Shown here: positions 55,245 through 62,996 of the stretch, one piece after another | Numbering within the stretch: position 1 is the first letter of the stretch | Layout: every line of letters starts with the position of its first letter | NCBI GenBank assembly: GCA_019422105.1 | Contig: JAHZDZ010000001.1 | Coordinates: forward strand, 83,751-147,750 | Source: Bacillota bacterium | GTDB taxonomy: Bacteria; Bacillota; Clostridia; Lachnospirales; Anaerotignaceae | Reading direction: 5' to 3' | Length of the DNA stretch: 64,000 nucleotides | The notes under the pieces: generated by a model | Databases searched by the model: none | Told to the model about the DNA's origin: nothing | Seen by the model: only the letters and a program-made list of their open reading frames with translations | Translations under genes and position numbers: made by a program

Positions 55245-56429
55245 TTGAACGAAAAATGCAAATATGAAACACAAATTCTATACTGCGGAGGTCTCATAGA
55301 GGGAGATACCATGCGGCCTGAAACACCGGCCATCTATCCCTCCACCGCTTACATTGTAAAGGATACAGTAGAATATGACGCTAAAAATAATGAGCAGAAG
55401 GGCTTTTTTTACAGCCGCACCAGAAATCCTAACAGGGAAAGCCTGGGGGAGGCAATCTCATTTTTGGAAAAGGGGGAAAAAACACTGATTTGTTCTTCCG
55501 GTATGGCTGCCATTTCAACTACTCTGCTCGCCCTTTCAAGCAAAGGGGATCATATTCTGGCAAGCAAATCTATTTACGGTGAAACCATAGAGCTTATGGA
55601 CAATATGCTGGAGCGCTTCGGCATTGAAATAAGCTATGTGGACTTTACAAATTTAGACGAAGTAAAAAATGCAGTAAAGCCAAATACAAAAATATTTTAT
55701 ACTGAAATTGTGGCTAATCCCTTAATCAGTGTTGCTGATATCAGGGAAATTGTAAAAATATCAAAGGAGCATAACGCACTTTTATTGATTGATAATACCT
55801 TTACTACACCATATGTCATTCGTCCTCTGGAGTTCGGCGCAGATATAGTGATTCACAGTCTAACCAAATTTCTGAACGGACACAGTGACGTAACCGCAGG
55901 CTCCATTACAGCATCGAAAGAGCTGATAGAAAAAATAATACCATCCTATCTGCTTTTGGGCGGCTGTGCTGACGCAAACAGTGCGTGGCTGGCCTTAAGA
56001 GGAATTCGGACCTTCGGCCTGCGCATGAGGCAGCAAATCCAAAATGCACAGAAGATTGCGGAAGCACTGGTAAAGGATCCGCATGTACGCCATGTAAACT
56101 ATCCCGGCCTTCCGGATCATCCGCAGCATAAAATTGCAAGTGAAATATTAAGTAACGGCTATGGCCCTATGATAAGCTTTTTGGTGGAGGATAACAGGGA
56201 CAAAGTAGACGAATTTATGCACAGGCTTAAAATAGTGGAATATTTAGGTACTCTTGGAGGCTACCGCACCTCTATTGCACATCCCGCTACCGCTTTCCGC
56301 TTTGAGTTTACACAGGAAAAGCTCTTGGAAATGGGTATGACTGAGGGGCTTATCCGAATATCAGTCGGTGCTGAGGAAGCGGAGGATTTAATCGAAGATT
56401 TTACACAGGCACTTCGCGTGTTTGATTGA
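55245..56429 (+). CDS. PLP-dependent Cys/Met metabolism enzyme, probable methionine gamma-lyase
   Basis: This fold-type I PLP enzyme of 394 residues has the family signatures YPSTAYIV, YSRTRNPNRESLGEAISFLE, CSSGMAAISTTLLAL, and the PLP-lysine Lys208 in HSLTKFLNGHSDVTAG. Family members include cystathionine gamma-synthase, cystathionine gamma-lyase and methionine gamma-lyase, which motifs alone do not separate. Its link to an amino-acid symporter and racemase favours a catabolic lyase. A TTG start at 55245, seven bases after GGGAG, gives the standard length; the ATG at 55212 lacks a site. Confidence 0.85.
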   Translation: MNEKCKYETQILYCGGLIEGDTMRPETPAIYPSTAYIVKDTVEYDAKNNEQKGFFYSRTRNPNRESLGEAISFLEKGEKTLICSSGMAAISTTLLALSSKGDHILASKSIYGETIELMDNMLERFGIEISYVDFTNLDEVKNAVKPNTKIFYTEIVANPLISVADIREIVKISKEHNALLLIDNTFTTPYVIRPLEFGADIVIHSLTKFLNGHSDVTAGSITASKELIEKIIPSYLLLGGCADANSAWLALRGIRTFGLRMRQQIQNAQKIAEALVKDPHVRHVNYPGLPDHPQHKIASEILSNGYGPMISFLVEDNRDKVDEFMHRLKIVEYLGTLGGYRTSIAHPATAFRFEFTQEKLLEMGMTEGLIRISVGAEEAEDLIEDFTQALRVFD

Positions 56430-56480
56430 TACTTGCCGGCCTAACGATATAGAGGAAGAAAAAAGAGGAGGAAAACGGGT

Positions 56481-57923
56481 ATGGATTTCATACTGCATAT
56501 CATCCAGACAATATCAGATTTTTTATGGGGCACACCAATGACCATTGCCCTGGTTGGAACAGGACTTTACTTATCCATTAAATTTAAATTCCGTTACATC
56601 ACAAAAATAGGATTTCATTTTAAAAACACCTTTGGAAAAATGTTCAAGGGAAAGGGAGACGGTGAAGGAACCGTATCCGGTTTTGCAGCTGCCTGTACCG
56701 CCATGGCTAATACCATAGGCGTAGGCAATATCGGCGGCGTTGCCACAGCCATCACCATGGGCGGACCCGGCGCTATCTTTTGGATGTGGGTTTCAGGACT
56801 TCTGGGCATGTCCACAAAGGCCTGTGAAATTATATTAGGCCAAAGATACAGGGTAAAATATGAAAAATCCATGGACGAATATCTCTGCGACAGATCCTTT
56901 GTCATGAAAAACGCTTTCGGCTGGAAAAAAGGCTCCGTAGTACTGGCATTTTTCGTATTCATATTCGGGCCCTGGACAAATGCTGTACAGACAGAATCTG
57001 TCACAAGCTCTCTGAATGAAGCCTTTGGCATTCCGCCGATTGTTTCTGTCATTTTCGTTGCTGTCACCTATTTTATCACTGTAGGCGGCGGCTTAAAGAG
57101 AATCGCTGAAATCATGGAAAAGGTTGTTCCCTTTATGGCCCTTGCCTATATTATAGGCGGTATCGGCATACTTTTTATGCATATCGACATTGTTCCGGCG
57201 TCTATTGCCCTTATATTTAAGAGCGCGTTCACCCCTATGGCCGGTGTAGGCGGCTTTGCCGGCGCAACTGTCCGTGACGCCCTGCGTTTTGGCATTGCCC
57301 GTGGTTTATACTCCAACGACGCCGGAACCGGCTACGGAATCGTAGCCCATGCGGCAGCTATCACAGATCATCCGGTACGCCAGTCCTCATGGGGCTGGGG
57401 AGAAGTCTTTCTGGATACCATTGTTGTCTGCTCTGTAACAGCTCTCTCCATTATTTTGACGAACTCCTATATTGATTTCCCTGATGTTACAAGCGCACAG
57501 CTTACTACAGTTGCATGGGGCGTTGCCTATGGCAAAATCGGAAGCACGATTATGGCACTTGCCATCACCGTCTTTGCCTGGACAACAATTATCGGTATGT
57601 ACTACAGTTGTTCCAAGTCCGTTAACTATGCTATGGGCGATACAGCCCTCAATAAAAAAATGACGCCTGTTTATATGATATACTTTATCATACCGGCCCT
57701 TGTTTTCTATAACCTGCAGGCGGATTTACTGTGGGCCTTCACAGACCTGTTAAGCGCCTGCTATGTTATCATCACACTGGTATTCATTTACGGCAAGAGA
57801 AAAGAAATTTTCCGTCTGTACAACGATTTCTGGGATAGGTTTATTCCCGCTTTAAACCGTGGGGAGAAGCCCGATAAGGTATCCTACGAGACAATAGAAA
57901 AAGAAAAAACCACTTCACTTTAA
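56481..57923 (+). CDS. Alanine/glycine:cation symporter (AGCS family)
   Basis: The 480-residue membrane protein has about ten to eleven helices and the AGCS signature (GEGTVSGFAAACTAMANTIGVGNIGGVATAI, with FAGATVRDALRFGIARGLYSNDAGTGYG). It imports small neutral amino acids with Na+ or H+. GAGGAGG precedes ATG 56481, 51 bases after the gamma-lyase stop, so the two are co-transcribed. A hairpin 3' of it may reduce read-through to the racemase gene. Confidence 0.92.
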   Translation: MDFILHIIQTISDFLWGTPMTIALVGTGLYLSIKFKFRYITKIGFHFKNTFGKMFKGKGDGEGTVSGFAAACTAMANTIGVGNIGGVATAITMGGPGAIFWMWVSGLLGMSTKACEIILGQRYRVKYEKSMDEYLCDRSFVMKNAFGWKKGSVVLAFFVFIFGPWTNAVQTESVTSSLNEAFGIPPIVSVIFVAVTYFITVGGGLKRIAEIMEKVVPFMALAYIIGGIGILFMHIDIVPASIALIFKSAFTPMAGVGGFAGATVRDALRFGIARGLYSNDAGTGYGIVAHAAAITDHPVRQSSWGWGEVFLDTIVVCSVTALSIILTNSYIDFPDVTSAQLTTVAWGVAYGKIGSTIMALAITVFAWTTIIGMYYSCSKSVNYAMGDTALNKKMTPVYMIYFIIPALVFYNLQADLLWAFTDLLSACYVIITLVFIYGKRKEIFRLYNDFWDRFIPALNRGEKPDKVSYETIEKEKTTSL

Positions 57924-57933
57924 AAAATAATGA

Positions 57934-57960
57934 GGCATATCCCACAAAAGGATATGCCTT
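57934..57960 (+). terminator. Intercistronic hairpin between the AGCS and racemase genes
   Basis: AGGCATATCC and GGATATGCCT pair around a seven-base loop, followed by TATTTTA. The next gene starts 25 bases later, so this is a partial terminator or processing site. Confidence 0.6.
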
Positions 57961-57984
57961 ATTTTAAAAGGGAGGCATTCCAAC

Positions 57985-59133
57985 ATGAAATTTTTAAAAC
58001 GAGCCTGGATAGAAATTTCAAGGGAAAAAGTCCTATTTAATTACCTTCAGGTGAAATCACTTTTATCCCCCGGTGTAAGGATAATGGCAGTTCTGAAAGC
58101 AAACGCTTATAACTGCGGCGATGTGGAATTAGCAAATATATTGGCGGAAATTGACAATAGCGTACAGTTTGCCGTCTCCAATATCAGGGAAGCCATCCGT
58201 ATTCGGGAAAGCGGCATTCAAAACCCTATTCTTATTCTGGGCTACACACCGCCGGAAAACCTGGATGCCCTATTCCGCTATGACCTGACCCAGACAATCG
58301 TTTCCTTTGAATATGCAAAAGAGCTTTTAAATCGCCTGGAATCCATGAAAAAAACACTGAAGGTCCATATTAAGCTGGATACCGGTATGGGACGCATTGG
58401 CCTTGTGTGCTATGACGACATGTTTGAGGACGCCTGTGAAAAAATAAGGTATCTTTGCAGCAAAAATTTTCTTCAAATAGAAGGCAGTTTCACCCATATC
58501 TCTACGCTTTACGAAAACGACGAGGTTTCTAAAGCCTATGCACAGTTGCAGTTTGAACGCTTCCTGGCAATCATCCAAGCCATGAAAAAGGAATCTATAG
58601 ATTTGGGCCTGCTCCACTGCCTGAATTCTGCCGGCACAGCCAATATGCCTCAATCTATGCAGCTCGACATGGTACGCACAGGAACCGTTCTTTATGGTGT
58701 ACTTCCCAAAATTTATAACCACAGCGGCCTTACCTTTAAGCCAATCGCCAAAATCAAGGCATGTGTGGCAAAGGTAAGCAAAATAAAAGAGGGAACCTTC
58801 ATCGGTTACAGCCGCGCATATTGTGCACCGAAGGACATGACAGCCGCCGTTCTGACCATAGGCTATTCAGACATCCTGAGAATCGGAAAGGGCCAGGGCT
58901 ATGTCATCCTCAACGATACCCTATGCCCTGTCATAGGCGGCGCCTGTATGGACCAGCTCATAGTAAATATCAGTGACGCCGGGGAAGTAAAGGCCGGAGA
59001 TACCGCAATTCTTTTTGGCAGAGACAATACACAGGAAATCACTATCTCTTCGCTGGCTCGTTTTTTGGACTGCGGTGAGGAGGAGATTTATTGTCATATA
59101 ACCGCTCGTCCTGACAGGATTTATGTCGACTGA
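57985..59133 (+). CDS. Alanine racemase family protein (divergent)
   Basis: This fold-type III PLP enzyme of 382 residues has the PLP lysine Lys38 in AVLKANAYNCG and the second catalytic residue Tyr275 in IGYSRAY. It also has KLDTGMGRIG and GGACMDQLIVNIS. It departs from housekeeping Alr at usually invariant spots: AYNCG instead of AYGHG, and IGYSDILRIG instead of IGYADGYPR. These positions line the active-site entrance, so it may act on another amino acid (Met, Ser or similar), as its neighbours suggest. GGGAGG lies upstream. It ends the gamma-lyase/symporter/racemase group. Confidence 0.85.
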   Translation: MKFLKRAWIEISREKVLFNYLQVKSLLSPGVRIMAVLKANAYNCGDVELANILAEIDNSVQFAVSNIREAIRIRESGIQNPILILGYTPPENLDALFRYDLTQTIVSFEYAKELLNRLESMKKTLKVHIKLDTGMGRIGLVCYDDMFEDACEKIRYLCSKNFLQIEGSFTHISTLYENDEVSKAYAQLQFERFLAIIQAMKKESIDLGLLHCLNSAGTANMPQSMQLDMVRTGTVLYGVLPKIYNHSGLTFKPIAKIKACVAKVSKIKEGTFIGYSRAYCAPKDMTAAVLTIGYSDILRIGKGQGYVILNDTLCPVIGGACMDQLIVNISDAGEVKAGDTAILFGRDNTQEITISSLARFLDCGEEEIYCHITARPDRIYVD

Positions 59134-59601
59134 TGCAGTAGCTTTCCTCTGTTAAAAACACAAGCAAAGCACTCGGCATTACTCATAAAGTTTGTATTCT
59201 ATTTTTCGCTGCTGACGCTAAAAGAACAGAATTAAGAAAATGGACAAATTGCTCTGCATTCTGCCCGTAAATACAGCCGACCTATGGCTGTTTTTGATAA
59301 GCTTTAACCGTAAATACCTGCCTATCATCTGCAAATAAAAAGAGAAGAGTCTCACCTGTCGGGCGGGACTCTTCTTCTATAGGGAGGGTATTAATGTGAA
59401 GCAAAGTAATATTACAGTATTGCGCAATATGCACAATACTTTCCATGAATCAAAATAGTGAAACAAGCTCTGACAAAGCCGCCTGTTCTAAAAACCACTT
59501 GATAACTGCTATAATAAGCCGTGTAACTGTCATTTTAACATACTGTCAATCAAACTAACCGCCCTTTAGACTTTCCGGTTTGTTTCCCCTGTCCGCTTCC
59601 T
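59134..59601. other. Region after the racemase gene with terminator and possible small ORF
   Basis: AGAAGAGTC (59343-59351) and GACTCTTCT (59367-59375) form a hairpin that could terminate the operon. Beyond it lies a 20-codon frame with a strong ribosome binding site, listed separately. No other gene is seen. Confidence 0.5.
59396..59458 (+). CDS. Possible 20-aa small ORF
   Basis: GTG 59396 follows AGGGAGGG (59381-59388) by seven bases and opens a 20-codon frame, MKQSNITVLRNMHNTFHESK, with the GTG read as Met. It is polar, with no hydrophobic helix. It contains the palindrome GTATTGCGCAATA. It may be a real small protein, a gene remnant, or chance. Confidence 0.25.
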   Translation: MKQSNITVLRNMHNTFHESK

Positions 59602-60507
59602 TTATACCATTAAAAAAATCGGAATTGTCACCAAAAAGCCAAGGGTTGTCACAAAAACACATCTGGCCGCAAACTCTGCGTCAGCTTGATACTTCGCCGC
59701 AAGTATAGCCGTTGTGGACGCGGCGGGCATGCCGGCCAGCATGACAGAAATTCGGAATACCATTGGGGGCACAGCCACTAAAAAGCGAAGTGCCAGATAG
59801 GTAATGCCCGGTATCAGCAAAAGTCTCACGAAGGTGTAAAAGACCACATATTTATCCAAAAGCTTTTTAATATCTACCTCTGAGAGAATATTGCCAATCA
59901 TGATCATAGAAACCGCCGTCGTGCATCCGCCTACCGTATCCAGTGTTTCTGTCAGAAAATAGGGCAGTCCAAACCGTGTCAGTGCCACAGCAAGCCCCAG
60001 AAAAACAGCAATAATACAGGGATGAAGAAGCACCTTTGTCACGACCTCTTTTCCCTTTGGCTTTGCATAAACGGAAAGTCCTGCCGACCACATAAAAATA
60101 CGGAAGGGAATCAGAAAAATTGAGGTATACAAAAGCCCCTCCGAGCCAAACAGATACCTGGCCGCTGCCATACCGATAAATCCCGCATTGGAACAAATTG
60201 TCCCATACTGCATGACTGACCGTTTTCTCTCCGGCGTCCAAGTGTAAAGCACTCTGCTCAGCACAGTTGAAAGAATCTGTACCCAAAGGGAGATTACGCC
60301 TACTATCAGGCATTCCCCCATAATTTCCCTCACATCGCCGCTTTGAAACGACGTAAAAATATTACATGGCATTATGACATAAATCAGAAGATCCGTCAGG
60401 CACTTTCTGCCCTCGGACTGCATGATTTTTATTTTTCCCGTTACAAAGCCTATGGCAATCAGCAAAAACAGCATTGCCTGCAAACTGAGCAATATCTGAA
60501 AATCCAT
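59602..60507 (-). CDS. AEC-family transporter (auxin efflux carrier type)
   Basis: The 301-residue membrane protein has about ten helices and the AEC pattern: N-terminal IGFVTGK, IMPCNIFTSFQ, CSNAGFIGMAAARYLFG and C-terminal LAGMPAASTTAILAAKYQADAEFA. Bacterial members export or import organic acids such as malate or lactate. It lies downstream of the CoA-transferase gene on the same strand with a hairpin between them, so it may supply that pathway, which is an inference. Confidence 0.9.
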   Translation of the reverse strand: MDFQILLSLQAMLFLLIAIGFVTGKIKIMQSEGRKCLTDLLIYVIMPCNIFTSFQSGDVREIMGECLIVGVISLWVQILSTVLSRVLYTWTPERKRSVMQYGTICSNAGFIGMAAARYLFGSEGLLYTSIFLIPFRIFMWSAGLSVYAKPKGKEVVTKVLLHPCIIAVFLGLAVALTRFGLPYFLTETLDTVGGCTTAVSMIMIGNILSEVDIKKLLDKYVVFYTFVRLLLIPGITYLALRFLVAVPPMVFRISVMLAGMPAASTTAILAAKYQADAEFAARCVFVTTLGFLVTIPIFLMV

Positions 60508-60525
60508 ATACTGTCCCCTTTAAAG

Positions 60526-60560
60526 AGACCGCCTTCCGTCAAAGGGCCTGAAAGCGGTCT
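60526..60560 (-). terminator. Hairpin after the CoA-transferase gene
   Basis: AGACCGC and GCGGTCT with an imperfect inner stem; the minus strand continues CTTTAAAGG, so termination would be weak. Confidence 0.5.
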
Positions 60561-60595
60561 CAGGCCATCTGCTGTAGATTACAGATGGTTTTTGT

Positions 60596-62152
60596 CTATG
60601 CTTCTTTCAATCCCATAAGCGCGTCCTTGAATATCCTCGTATCCATGAGCTTTGGTTCTCCGTCCATTTTAGGCGCAAAGTCCATTAAATCCAACACCTG
60701 GCTCTTTAAATCAATACCCGGTGCAATTTCTGTCAGATACACGCCGTCCGCTCTTAATTCAAACACAGCTCTCTCTGTAATATACAGTACAGGCTGTTTT
60801 GTTTTATTGGCATAATCGCCGCTGAAAGTAATCTGCTCTACAGTCTTCAGGAATTTCTTTTCTTTGCCTTCCTGCAAAACTTCAAGCCTGCCGTCCTTTA
60901 CAGCCGTTTTCAAGCCGCCTGCCGTAAAGGTGCCGCAGAAGAACACTCTCTTGGCGTTTTGAGTTATATTGATAAAACCGCCGCAGCCCGCAATTCTCGG
61001 TCCAAACTTGCTGACATTGATGTTCCCCTTTTCATCCGCCTGTGCCAACCCTAAAAAGGCCAGATCCACGCCGCCGCCGTCGTAAAAATCAAACTGATAA
61101 GGCTGATCCAAAAGACACTCAGGATTTACGCTGGCGCCAAAACGGCTGCCGCCCTGGGGCACACCGCCGATAGGCCCTGCCTCAACAGTCAGTGTCATAT
61201 AGTCTCCTATGCCTTCCTCATTGGCAACCATAGATATGTATTCCGGTATACCGATTCCTAAGTTTACGACGGAATTTTCCGTCAGCTCCATAGCCGCACG
61301 GCGTCCGATAATCTTTTTCGCACTCAGCGGAGGCGCCTCAAGGCTATTGAGGGGCACCTGCAATTCACCGGTCAGAGATGGATCAAATGCATGGCCAAAG
61401 CACTGTTCATGCTCCCCTTCTCCTGCCAATACCACAGCATCCACATAAATACGCGGTATTTTTACAAGTCTCGGGTCAAGAGTACCGCCGCGCACAACCT
61501 TTTCTACCTGCACAATCACCTTGCCGCCATTATTTTTGACCGCCTGGGCAATAGAGGTGGCCTCCAAAGGCGCAACCTCCCTCTCCAGCGATATGTTGCC
61601 GTACTCGTCTGCATAGGTTCCCCTGATATATGCCACATGAATAGGAAACGCCTTGTAGAGAAGTCTTTCTTCACCGCAGATATCCACTATCTGAACCAAA
61701 TCCTCTTTTGTGATATCATTGAGCTTTCCGCCCTCAATCCTTGGATCCACAAAGGTATTCAGTCCTACGTGGGTGATGGTTCCCACTTTGTGTCCTGCTA
61801 TATCACGAAACAGCTGTGACAGTGTTCCCTGCGGAAGATTATAGCCCTCAATTTTATTTTCCAATACCAGCTTTCCAAGCTCAGGCACCATATTCCAGTG
61901 TCCGGCAATAACTCTTTTTGTCATACCCTCATGGGCAAAATGATCCGCGCCGCTGCCGTCCCTGTTTCCCTGGGCCGCCGCATAAAAAAGCGTTACATTT
62001 TTAGGGCTGCCTGTCTCCAGAAAACGTTTTTCCAAAGCCTTGGTCAGCGTTTCCGGACAGCAGCTGCCGACAAATCCGCCGGTTGCCACGGTCTGGCCGT
62101 CCTCCACCACCATTGCTGCCTCTTCCGGCGTCATAATCCTTATACTTTTCAT
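60596..62152 (-). CDS. pct: Class I CoA-transferase, propionate/acetate:acyl-CoA type
   Basis: This single-chain fusion of the alpha and beta halves, 518 residues, moves CoA between short carboxylic acids. It aligns by eye along its whole length with C. propionicum propionate CoA-transferase. Shared blocks include GFVGSCCPETL, QGNRDGSGADHFAHEGMTKR, FPIHVAYIRGTYADE and FGPRIAGCGGFINITQNAKRVFFCGTFTAGG. The catalytic glutamate is Glu324 in TVEAGPIGG, the same number as in that enzyme. Likely substrates are lactate, propionate, acetate or related 2-hydroxyacids. It is followed by an AEC transporter and preceded by crotonase and Ldh_2 genes. Confidence 0.88.
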   Translation of the reverse strand: MKSIRIMTPEEAAMVVEDGQTVATGGFVGSCCPETLTKALEKRFLETGSPKNVTLFYAAAQGNRDGSGADHFAHEGMTKRVIAGHWNMVPELGKLVLENKIEGYNLPQGTLSQLFRDIAGHKVGTITHVGLNTFVDPRIEGGKLNDITKEDLVQIVDICGEERLLYKAFPIHVAYIRGTYADEYGNISLEREVAPLEATSIAQAVKNNGGKVIVQVEKVVRGGTLDPRLVKIPRIYVDAVVLAGEGEHEQCFGHAFDPSLTGELQVPLNSLEAPPLSAKKIIGRRAAMELTENSVVNLGIGIPEYISMVANEEGIGDYMTLTVEAGPIGGVPQGGSRFGASVNPECLLDQPYQFDFYDGGGVDLAFLGLAQADEKGNINVSKFGPRIAGCGGFINITQNAKRVFFCGTFTAGGLKTAVKDGRLEVLQEGKEKKFLKTVEQITFSGDYANKTKQPVLYITERAVFELRADGVYLTEIAPGIDLKSQVLDLMDFAPKMDGEPKLMDTRIFKDALMGLKEA

Positions 62153-62178
62153 TGGATAACCCCCATTCTATACAGTTA

Positions 62179-62973
62179 TCACCTGAAGTTTGCTTTTTTC
62201 TTTTCCAGGAACGCCGCCATACCAATTTCTTTTTCCTCTGAAGCAAAGCAGAGGCCAACCAAATCCTTTTCCAGTTCCAGTGCGTTCATTAAATCCATGT
62301 CAGCGCCTTTATTGATAGAAACCTTTGCGTATTTCACTGCCAGCGGAGATACCTTCAAAATATCCATCATTAAAGCCTTTGACTCCGCAAGGAGACTGTC
62401 AGCCTCAACAACTCTGTTGACAAGTCCAAATCTCAGGGCTTCCTCTGCCTTTACCTGGCGTCCCGTATAAATCATTTCCTTAGCAAGACCGGGGCCGATT
62501 AATCTGGGGAGTCTCTGTGTTCCGCCAAAGCATGGGATAATGCCAAGGCTCGCCTCAGGCTGTCCAAATACAGCCTTATCGGAAGCTAATCTGATGTCGC
62601 AGCTTAAGGCAAGCTCGCATCCGCCGCCGAGGGCAAAGCCGTTAACGGCAGCAATAACAGGCTTCGTCAGGGCTTCTATTTTGTTGAAAGTAGCCTGTGC
62701 ATAGGCTGCATAATCCCTGCCTTCCTCACTCTTATAAGGCTTCATCTGTACGATGTCAGCACCGGCAACAAAGGCTCTGCCGGCTCCTGTTATGATAACG
62801 CCGTAAACATCATTGTCTGCCGCCGCCGCGTCAATAACCTCATTCATTTCATCCAATGTCTGGTTATTCAATGCGTTTAAAGCTTTCGGCCTGTTCAGGG
62901 TGATTGTCAGCACATGCTCATCCAGCTCCAGGTTCAAAATTTCCATTTTTTCCTTCAGTTCAGCTACTTTCAT
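62179..62973 (-). CDS. crt: Enoyl-CoA hydratase (crotonase family)
   Basis: The 264-residue protein has the crotonase oxyanion-hole segments AGRAFVAGADIVQM and ALGGGCELALSCDIRLASD, and the catalytic glutamate region PEASLGIIPCFGGTQRLPRLIG. It hydrates crotonyl-CoA-type substrates to 3-hydroxyacyl-CoA. GGAGGG precedes ATG 62973. It lies between Ldh_2 and the CoA-transferase with short spacers (23 and 26 bases), so all three form one operon. That context may mean a substrate other than crotonyl-CoA, such as acryloyl-CoA. Confidence 0.88.
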   Translation of the reverse strand: MKVAELKEKMEILNLELDEHVLTITLNRPKALNALNNQTLDEMNEVIDAAAADNDVYGVIITGAGRAFVAGADIVQMKPYKSEEGRDYAAYAQATFNKIEALTKPVIAAVNGFALGGGCELALSCDIRLASDKAVFGQPEASLGIIPCFGGTQRLPRLIGPGLAKEMIYTGRQVKAEEALRFGLVNRVVEADSLLAESKALMMDILKVSPLAVKYAKVSINKGADMDLMNALELEKDLVGLCFASEEKEIGMAAFLEKKKANFR

Positions 62974-62996
62974 TACAATCCCTCCTAATAATTTAA

